Part shown: in pieces, positions 1-10,860 of the stretch | Position numbering within the stretch: position 1 is the stretch's first letter | Layout: the number at the start of each line of letters is the position of its first letter | NCBI GenBank assembly: GCA_003609755.1 | Contig: AP017991.1 | Location: forward strand, 124,001-188,000 | DNA from: Planktothrix agardhii NIES-204 | GTDB taxonomy: Bacteria > Cyanobacteriota > Cyanobacteriia > Cyanobacteriales > Microcoleaceae | Direction of reading: 5' to 3' | DNA length: 64,000 bases | Notes under the pieces: generated by a model | What the model was told of the DNA's origin: nothing | The model's database searches: none | The model's input: only the letters and a program-made list of their open reading frames with translations | Program-made: the position numbers and the translations under genes

Positions 1-3000
1 GGGATTAATTACTGATACTGATTCCGGTTGTTTTTGGAGAGTTGAAACAGGAATTTCTGGTGTAACAATACCCGTGGGATTAATTGTTGATGCGGAATCC
101 GATTGTTTTTGAAGAGTTGAAACGGGAATTTCTGGGTTAATAATATCTGTAGGATTAATTGTTGATGCAGAATCCGGTTGTTTCTGGAGAGTTGAAACAG
201 GAATTTCTGGGTTAATAATATTCGTGGGATTAATTACTGATAAGGATTCCGATTGTTTTTGGAGAGTTGAAACGGGAATTTCTGGGTTAAGAATATCCGT
301 GGGATTAATTACTGATACTGATTCCGGTTGTTTTTGGAGAGTTGAAACAGGAATTTCTGGTGTAACAATACCCGTGGGATTAATTGTTGATGCGGAATCC
401 GATTGTTTTTGAAGAGTTGAAACGGGAATTTCTGGGTTAATAATATCTGTAGGATTAATTGTTGATGCAGAATCCGGTTGTTTCTGGAGAGTTGAAACAG
501 GAATTTCTGGGTTAATAATATTCGTGGGATTAATTACTGATAAGGATTCCGATTGTTTTTGGAGAGTTGAAACGGGAATTTCTGGTGTAACAATATCTGT
601 AGGATTAATTACTGATACTGATTCCGGTTGTTTCTGGAGAGTTGAAACAGGAATTTCTGGGTTAAGAATATCCGTGGGATTAATTGTTGATACTGATTCC
701 GATTGTTTTTGGAGAGTTGAAACAGGAATTTCTGGGTTAGGAATATCTGTAGGATTAATTGTTGATACTGATTCAGTTTGAGGAATGTTATCAATTGTGG
801 AATCCGGTTGTTTTTGAAGAGTTGAAACAGGAATTTCTGGGTTAATAATATCTGTAGGATTAATTACTGATACTGATTCCGGTTGTTTCTGGAGAGTTGA
901 AACAGGAATTTCTGGGTTAATAATATCCGTGGGATTAATTTTTGATACTGATTCCGATTGTTTTTGGAGAGTTGAAACGGGAATTTCTGGGTTAATAATA
1001 TCCGTGGGATTAATTTTTGATACTGATTCCGGTTGTTTCTGGAGAGTTGAAACGGGAATTTCTGGGTTGATAATATTCGTGGGATTAATTACTGATAAGG
1101 ATTCCGATTGTTTTTGGAGAGTTGAAACGGGAATTTCTGGTGTAACAATATCTGTAGGATTAATTACTGATACTGATTCCGGTTGTTTCTGGAGAGTTGA
1201 AACGGGAATTTCTGGGTTGATAATATTCGTGGGATTAATTACTGATACTGATTCCGATTGTTTCTGGAGAGTTGAAACAGGAATTTCTGGTGTAACAATA
1301 CCCGTGGGATTAATTACTGATACTGATTCCGGTTGTTTCTGGAGAGTTGAAACGGGAATTTCTGGGTTAATAATATTCGTGGGATTAATTACTGATACTG
1401 ATTCCGATTGTTTCTGGAGAGTTGAAACTGGAATTTCTGGTGTAACAATACCCGTGGGATTAATTGTTAATACTGATTCCGTTTGGGGAATGTTATCAAT
1501 TGCAGAATCCGGTTGTTTTTGGAGAGTTGAAACAGGAATTTCTGGGTTAATAATATCCGTGGGATTAATTACTGATACTGATTCCGGTTGTTTTTGGAGA
1601 GTTGAAACGGGAATTTCTGGTGTAACAATACCCGTGGGATTAATTACTGATACTGATTCCGGTTGTTTCTGGAGAGTTGAAACAGGAATTTCTGGGTTAG
1701 GAATATCTGTAGGATTAATTGTTGATGCGGAATCCGATTGTTTTTGAAGAGTTGAAACTGGAATTTCTGGTGTAACAATACCCGTGGGATTAATTGTTAA
1801 TACTGATTCCGTTTGGGGAATGTTATCAATTGCAGAATCCGGTTGTTTTTGGAGAGTTGAAACAGGAATTTCTGGGTTAATAATATCCGTGGGATTAATT
1901 ACTGATACTGATTCCGGTTGTTTTTGGAGAGTTGAAACGGGAATTTCTGGTGTAACAATACCCGTGGGATTAATTACTGATACTGATTCCGGTTGTTTCT
2001 GGAGAGTTGAAACAGGAATTTCTGGGTTAGGAATATCTGTAGGATTAATTGTTGATACTGATTCCGATTGTTTTTGGAGAGTTGAAACAGGAATTTCTGG
2101 TGTAACAATATCTGTAGGATTAATTACTGATACTGATTCCGGTTGTTTCTGGAGAGTTGAAACAGGAATTTCTGGGTTAGGAATATCTGTAGGATTAATT
2201 GTTGATACTGATTCCGATTGTTTTTGGAGAGTTGAAACAGGAATTTCTGGTGTAACAATATCTGTAGGATTAATTGTTGATGCGGAATCTGATTGTTTTT
2301 GGAGAGTTGAAACGGGAATTTCTGGGTTAACAATACCCGTGGGATTAATTGTTGATACTGATTCAGTTTGAGGAATGTTATCAATTGTGGAATCCGGTTG
2401 TTTTTGGAGAGTTGAAACGGGAATTTCTGGGTTAGGAATATCCGTGGGATTAATTTTTGATACGGATTCCGGTTGTTTTTGGAGAGTTGAAACGGGAATT
2501 TCTGGTGTAACAATATCTGTAGGATTAATTGTTGATACGGATTCCGATTGTTTTTGAAGAGTTGAAACTGGAATTTCTGGTGTAACAATACCCGTGGGAT
2601 TAATTACTGATACTGATTCCGTTTGGGGAATGTTATCAATTGTGGAATCCGGTTGTTTCTGGAGAGTTGAAACGGGAATTTCTGGGTTAATAATATCTGT
2701 AGGATTAATTACTGATACTGATTCCGGTTGTTTCTGGAGAGTTGAAACAGGAATTTCTGGGTTAATAATATCCGTGGGATTAATTGTTGATGCGGAATCC
2801 GATTGTTTTTGAAGAGTTGAAACTGGAATTTCTGGTGTAACAATACCCGTAGGATTAATTACTGATACTGATTCCGTTTGGGGAATGTTATCAATTGTGG
2901 AATCCGGTTGTTTTTGAAGAGTTGAAACGGGAATTTCTGGGTTAATAATATCTGTAGGATTAATTACTGATACTGATTCCGGTTGTTTTTGGAGAGTTGA

Positions 3001-6000
3001 AACAGGAATTTCTGGGTTAATAATATCCGTGGGATTAATTACTGATACTGATTCCGGTTGTTTTTGGAGAGTTGAAACGGGAATTTCTGGTGTAACAATA
3101 CCCGTGGGATTAATTACTGATACTGATTCCGGTTGTTTCTGGAGAGTTGAAACAGGAATTTCTGGGTTAGGAATATCTGTAGGATTAATTGTTGATACTG
3201 ATTCCGATTGTTTTTGGAGAGTTGAAACAGGAATTTCTGGTGTAACAATATCTGTAGGATTAATTACTGATACTGATTCCGGTTGTTTCTGGAGAGTTGA
3301 AACAGGAATTTCTGGGTTAGGAATATCTGTAGGATTAATTGTTGATACTGATTCCGATTGTTTTTGGAGAGTTGAAACAGGAATTTCTGGTGTAACAATA
3401 TCTGTAGGATTAATTGTTGATGCGGAATCTGATTGTTTTTGGAGAGTTGAAACGGGAATTTCTGGGTTAACAATACCCGTGGGATTAATTGTTGATACTG
3501 ATTCAGTTTGAGGAATGTTATCAATTGTGGAATCCGGTTGTTTTTGGAGAGTTGAAACGGGAATTTCTGGGTTAGGAATATCCGTGGGATTAATTTTTGA
3601 TACGGATTCCGGTTGTTTTTGGAGAGTTGAAACGGGAATTTCTGGTGTAACAATATCTGTAGGATTAATTGTTGATACGGATTCCGATTGTTTTTGAAGA
3701 GTTGAAACTGGAATTTCTGGTGTAACAATACCCGTGGGATTAATTACTGATACTGATTCCGTTTGGGGAATGTTATCAATTGTGGAATCCGGTTGTTTCT
3801 GGAGAGTTGAAACGGGAATTTCTGGGTTAATAATATCTGTAGGATTAATTACTGATACTGATTCCGGTTGTTTCTGGAGAGTTGAAACAGGAATTTCTGG
3901 GTTAACAATATCTGTAGGATTAATTGTTGATACTGATTCAGTTTGAGGAATGTTATCAATTGTGGAATCCGGTTGTTTTTGGAGAGTTGAAACGGGAATT
4001 TCTGGTGTAACAATACCAGTGGGATTAATTGTTGATGCGGAATCCGGTTGTTTTTGGAGAGTTGAAACGGGAATTTCTGGTGTAACAATATCTGTAGGAT
4101 TAATTGTTGATACTGATTCAGTTTGAGGAATGTTATCAATTGTGGAATCCGATTGTTTTTGGAGAGTTGAAACAGGAATTTCTGGTGTAACAATACCCGT
4201 GGGATTAATTGTTGATGCGGAATCCGGTTGTTTTTGGAGAGTTGAAACAGGAATTTCTGGGTTAATAATATCCGTGGGATTAATTACTGATACTGATTCC
4301 GGTTGTTTTTGGAGAGTTGAAACAGGAATTTCTGGGTTAACAATATCTGTAGGATTAATTGTTGATACTGATTCAGTTTGAGAAATGTTATCAATTGTGG
4401 AATCCGGTTGTTTTTGGAGAGTTAAAACAGGAATTTCTGGGTTAACAATACCCGTGGGATTAATTACTGATACTGATTCCGATTGTTTTTGGAGAGTTGA
4501 AACAGGAATTTCTGGGTTAACAATATCTGTAGGATTAATTGTTGATACTGATTCAGTTTGAGGAATGTTATCAATTGTGGAATCCGATTGTTTTTGGAGA
4601 GTTGAAACGGGAATTTCTGGTGTAACAATATCTGTAGGATTAATTGTTGATACGGATTCCGATTGTTTTTGAAGAGTTGAAACTGGAATTTCTGGGTTAA
4701 TAATATCCGTGGGATTAATTACTGATACTGATTCCGGTTGTTTTTGGAGAGTTGAAACGGGAATTTCTGGGTTAGGAATATCCGTGGGATTAATTTTTGA
4801 TACTGATTCCGATTGTTTTTGGAGAGTTGAAACAGGAATTTCTGGTGTAACAATACCCGTGGGATTAATTGTTGATGCGGAATCCGATTGTTTTTGAAGA
4901 GTTGAAACGGGAATTTCTGGGTTAATAATATCTGTAGGATTAATTGTTGATGCAGAATCCGATTGTTTCTGGAGAGTTGAAACAGGAATTTCTGGGTTAG
5001 GAATATCTGTAGGATTAATTGTTGATACTGATTCCGGTTGTTTCTGGAGAGTTGAAACAGGAATTTCTGGGTTAGGAATATCTGTAGGATTAATTGTTGA
5101 TACTGATTCCGGTTGTTTCTGGAGAGTTGAAACAGGAATTTCTGGGTTAGGAATATCTGTAGGATTAATTGTTGATACTGATTCCGGTTGTTTCTGGAGA
5201 GTTGAAACAGGAATTTCTGGGTTAAGAATATCCGTGGGATTAATTTTTGATACGGATTCCGATTGTTTTTGGAGAGTTGAAACGGGAATTTCTGGGTTAA
5301 GAATATCCGTGGGATTAATTGTTGATACTGATTCAGTTTGGGGAAGGTTATCAATTGTGGAATCCGGTTGTTTTTGAAGAGTTGAAACGGGAATTTCTGG
5401 GTTAGGAATATCTGTAGGATTAATTGTTGATGCGGAATCCGATTGTTTTTGGAGAGTTGAAACGGGAATTTCTGGTGTAACAATATCTGTAGGATTAATT
5501 ACTGATACTGATTCCGGTTGTTTCTGGAGAGTTGAAACAGGAATTTCTGGTGTAACAATATCTGTAGGATTAATTACTGATACTGATTCCGTTTGGGGAA
5601 TGTTATCAATTGTGGAATCCGGTTGTTTTTGGAGAGTTGAAACGGGAATTTCTGGGTTAAGAATATCTGTAGGATTAATTGTTGATACTGATTCCGGTTG
5701 TTTTTGAAGAGTTGAAACGGGAATTTCTGGTGTAACAATACCCGTGGGATTAATTACTGATACTGATTCCGGTTGTTTTTGGAGAGTTGAAACGGGAATT
5801 TCTGGGTTAACAATACCCGTGGGATTAATTGTTGATACTGATTCAGTTTGAGGAATGTTATCAATTGTGGAATCCGGTTGTTTTTGGAGAGTTGAAACGG
5901 GAATTTCTGGTTTAACAATACCAGTGGGATTAATTGTTGATGCGGAATCCGGTTGTTTTTGAAGAGTTGAAACGGGAATTTCTGGGTTAATAATATCTGT

Positions 6001-9000
6001 AGGATTAATTACTGATACTGATTCCGGTTGTTTCTGGAGAGTTGAAACAGGAATTTCTGGGTTAATAATATCCGTGGGATTAATTGTTGATGCGGAATCC
6101 GATTGTTTTTGAAGAGTTGAAACGGGAATTTCTGGTGTAACAATATCTGTAGGATTAATTGTTGATACGGATTCCGATTGTTTTTGAAGAGTTGAAACTG
6201 GAATTTCTGGTGTAACAATACCCGTGGGATTAATTACTGATACTGATTCCGTTTGGGGAATGTTATCAATTGTGGAATCCGGTTGTTTTTGGAGAGTTGA
6301 AACGGGAATTTCTGGGTTAGGAATATCTGTAGGATTAATTGTTGATGCAGAATCCGGTTGTTTCTGGAGAGTTGAAACGGGAATTTCTGGGTTAAGAATA
6401 TCCGTGGGATTAATTGTTGATACTGATTCCGTTTGGGGAATGTTATCAATTGCAGAATCCGGTTGTTTCTGGAGAGTTGAAACAGGAATTTCTGGTGTAA
6501 CAATACCCGTGGGATTAATTGTTGATGCGGAATCCGGTTGTTTTTGGAGAGTTGAAACAGGAATTTCTGGTGTAACAATACCAGTGGGATTAATTACTGA
6601 TACTGATTCCGATTGTTTTTGGAGAGTTGAAACGGGAATTTCTGGTGTAACAATACCCGTGGGATTAATTGTTGATGCGGAATCCGATTGTTTTTGGAGA
6701 GTTGAAACTGGAATTTCTGGTGTAACAATACCCGTGGGATTAATTGTTGATGCGGAATCCGATTGTTTTTGAAGAGTTGAAACTGGAATTTCTGGTGTAA
6801 CAATACCCGTGGGATTAATTGTTGATGCGGAATCCGATTGTTTTTGAAGAGTTGAAACGGGAATTTCTGGTGTAACAATATCTGTAGGATTAATTGTTGA
6901 TACGGATTCCGATTGTTTTTGAAGAGTTGAAACTGGAATTTCTGGTGTAACAATACCCGTGGGATTAATTACTGATACTGATTCCGTTTGGGGAATGTTA
7001 TCAATTGCAGAATCCGGTTGTTTCTGGAGAGTTGAAACAGGAATTTCTGGTGTAACAATACCCGTGGGATTAATTGTTGATACTGATTCCGATTGTTTTT
7101 GGAGAGTTGAAACAGGAATTTCTGGTGTAACAATACCCGTGGGATTAATTACTGATACTGATTCCGATTGTTTTTGGAGAGTTGAAACGGGAATTTCTGG
7201 GTTAACAATATCTGTAGGATTAATTGTTGATGCGGAATCCGATTGTTTTTGGAGAGTTGAAACAGGAATTTCTGGTGTAACAATACCCGTGGGATTAATT
7301 ACTGATACTGATTCCGGTTGTTTTTGGAGAGTTGAAACGGGAATTTCTGGGTTAGGAATATCTGTAGGATTAATTGTTGATGCGGAATCCGGTTGTTTTT
7401 GGAGAGTTGAAATAGGAATTTCTGGGTTAATAATATCCGTGGGATTAATTACTGATACGGATTCCGATTGTTTTTGGAGAGTTGAAACGGGAATTTCTGG
7501 TGTAACAATACCCGTGGGATTAATTACTGATACTGATTCCGGTTGTTTCTGGAGAGTTGAAACGGGAATTTCTGGGTTAAGAATATCCGTGGGATTAATT
7601 GTTGATACTGATTCAGTTTGGGGAATCTTATCAATTGTGGAATCCGGTTGTTTTTGGAGAGTTGAAACGGGAATTTCTGGTGTAACAATACCAGTGGGAT
7701 TAATTGTTGATGCGGAATCCGGTTGTTTTTGGAGAGTTGAAACAGGAATTTCTGGGTTAATAATATCCGTGGGATTAATTGTTGATACGGATTCCGATTG
7801 TTTTTGAAGAGTTGAAACTGGAATTTCTGGTGTAACAATACCCGTAGGATTAATTACTGATACTGATTCCGTTTGGGGAATGTTATCAATTGTGGAATCC
7901 GGTTGTTTTTGAAGAGTTGAAACTGGAATTTCTGGGTTAAGAATATCTGTAGGATTAATTGTTGATACTGATTCCGATTGTTTTTGGAGAGTTGAAACGG
8001 GAATTTCTGGTGTAACAATACCCGTGGGATTAATTACTGATACTGATTCCGATTGTTTTTGGAGAGTTGAAACAGGAATTTCTGGGTTAATAATATCCGT
8101 GGGATTAATTACTGATACTGATTCCGGTTGTTTTTGGAGAGTTGAAACAGGAATTTCTGGTCTAACAATACCTGTGGGATTAATTACTGATACTGATTCC
8201 GATTGTTTTTGAAGAGTTGAAACGGGAATTTCTGGGTTAGGAATATCTGTAGGATTAATTGTTGATGCGGAATCCGGTTGTTTTTGGAGAGTTGAAACAG
8301 GAATTTCTGGGTTAATAATATCCGTGGGATTAATTGTTGATGCGGAATCCGATTGTTTTTGGAGAGTTGAAACTGGAATTTCTGGTGTAACAATATCTGT
8401 AGGATTAATTGTTGATACTGATTCCGGTTGTTTTTGGAGAGTTGAAACAGGAATTTCTGGTCTAACAATACCTGTGGGATTAATTACTGATACTGATTCC
8501 GTTTGGGGAATGTTATCAATTGTGGAATCCGGTTGTTTTTGAAGAGTTGAAACTGGAATTTCTGGGTTAAGAATATCTGTAGGATTAATTGTTGATACTG
8601 ATTCCGATTGTTTTTGGAGAGTTGAAACAGGAATTTCTGGGTTAATAATATCCGTGGGATTAATTACTGATACGGATTCCGATTGTTTTTGGAGAGTTGA
8701 AACGGGAATTTCTGGTGTAACAATACCCGTGGGATTAATTACTGATACTGATTCCGGTTGTTTCTGGAGAGTTGAAACGGGAATTTCTGGGTTAAGAATA
8801 TCCGTGGGATTAATTGTTGATACTGATTCAGTTTGGGGAATCTTATCAATTGTGGAATCCGGTTGTTTTTGGAGAGTTGAAACGGGAATTTCTGGTGTAA
8901 CAATACCAGTGGGATTAATTGTTGATGCGGAATCCGGTTGTTTTTGGAGAGTTGAAACAGGAATTTCTGGGTTAATAATATCCGTGGGATTAATTGTTGA

Positions 9001-10860
9001 TACGGATTCCGATTGTTTTTGAAGAGTTGAAACTGGAATTTCTGGTGTAACAATACCCGTAGGATTAATTACTGATACTGATTCCGTTTGGGGAATGTTA
9101 TCAATTGTGGAATCCGGTTGTTTTTGAAGAGTTGAAACTGGAATTTCTGGGTTAAGAATATCTGTAGGATTAATTGTTGATACTGATTCCGATTGTTTTT
9201 GGAGAGTTGAAACAGGAATTTCTGGGTTAATAATATCCGTGGGATTAATTACTGATACGGATTCCGATTGTTTTTGGAGAGTTGAAACGGGAATTTCTGG
9301 TGTAACAATACCCGTGGGATTAATTACTGATACTGATTCCGGTTGTTTCTGGAGAGTTGAAACGGGAATTTCTGGGTTAAGAATATCCGTGGGATTAATT
9401 GTTGATACTGATTCAGTTTGGGGAATCTTATCAATTGTGGAATCCGGTTGTTTTTGGAGAGTTGAAACGGGAATTTCTGGTGTAACAATACCAGTGGGAT
9501 TAATTGTTGATGCGGAATCCGGTTGTTTTTGGAGAGTTGAAACAGGAATTTCTGGGTTAATAATATCCGTGGGATTAATTGTTGATACGGATTCCGATTG
9601 TTTTTGAAGAGTTGAAACTGGAATTTCTGGTGTAACAATACCCGTAGGATTAATTACTGATACTGATTCCGTTTGGGGAATGTTATCAATTGTGGAATCC
9701 GGTTGTTTTTGAAGAGTTGAAACTGGAATTTCTGGGTTAAGAATATCTGTAGGATTAATTGTTGATACTGATTCCGATTGTTTTTGGAGAGTTGAAACGG
9801 GAATTTCTGGTGTAACAATACCCGTGGGATTAATTACTGATACTGATTCCGATTGTTTTTGGAGAGTTGAAACAGGAATTTCTGGGTTAATAATATCCGT
9901 GGGATTAATTACTGATACTGATTCCGGTTGTTTTTGGAGAGTTGAAACAGGAATTTCTGGTCTAACAATACCTGTGGGATTAATTACTGATACTGATTCC
10001 GATTGTTTTTGAAGAGTTGAAACGGGAATTTCTGGGTTAGGAATATCTGTAGGATTAATTGTTGATGCGGAATCCGGTTGTTTTTGGAGAGTTGAAACAG
10101 GAATTTCTGGGTTAATAATATCCGTGGGATTAATTACTGATACTGATTCCGATTGTTTTTGGAGAGTTGAAACGGGAATTTCTGGTGTAACAATACCAGT
10201 GGGATTAATTGTTGATGCGGAATCCGGTTGTTTCTGGAGAGTTGAAACAGGAATTTCTGGGTTAATAATATCCGTGGGATTAATTACTGATACTGATTCC
10301 GGTTGTTTTTGGAGAGTTGAAACAGGAATTTCTGGGTTAGGAATATCTGTAGGATTAATTGTTGATACTGATTCCGTTTGGGGAATGTTATCAATTGTGG
10401 AATCCGGTTGTTTTTGGAGAGTTGAAACAGGAATTTCTGGGTTAATAATATCTGTAGGATTAATTGTTGATACTGATTCCGATTGTTTTTGGAGAGTTGA
10501 AACAGGAATTTCTGGGTTAATAATATCCGTGGGATTAATTGTTGATGCGGAATCCGATTGTTTTTGAAGAGTTGAAACGGGAATTTCTGGTGTAACAATA
10601 TCTGTAGGATTAATTGTTGATGCGGAATCCGATTGTTTTTGGAGAGTTGAAACGGGAATTTCTGGTGTAACAATACCCGTGGGATTAATTGTTGATACTG
10701 ATTCCGTTTGGGGAATGTTATCAATTACAGAATCCGGTTGTTTTTGGAGAGTTGAAACAGGAATTTCTGGTGTAACAATACCCGTGGGATTAATTACTGA
10801 TACTGATTCCGGTTGTTTTTGGAGAGTTGAAACGGGAATTTCTGGGTTAGGAATATCTGT
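1..10860 (-). repeat. Tandem array of 134 units of 75 bp (27 of them 105 bp)
   Basis: The unit is 75 bp and begins GGGATTAATT or AGGATTAATT on the plus strand. I counted 27 units with a 30-bp insert containing (G/A)GGAATGTTATCAATT or close variants. Then (10860 - 27x30)/75 equals exactly 134. Every indel is a multiple of 15 bp, so the minus frame is kept. Higher-order copies are visible: about 928 bp starting near 1837 recurs 1140 bp later; a block around 8654-9053 recurs 585 bp later; and 7861-8280 recurs at 9661-10080. This points to recent unequal recombination within the array. It is coding sequence, not a CRISPR array, because there are no spacers. Confidence 0.95.

Noticed and set aside
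1-10860. CRISPR-like repeat array
   Set aside because: The units are contiguous with no unique spacers, the period is 75/105 bp, and the whole array is one open coding frame on the minus strand.
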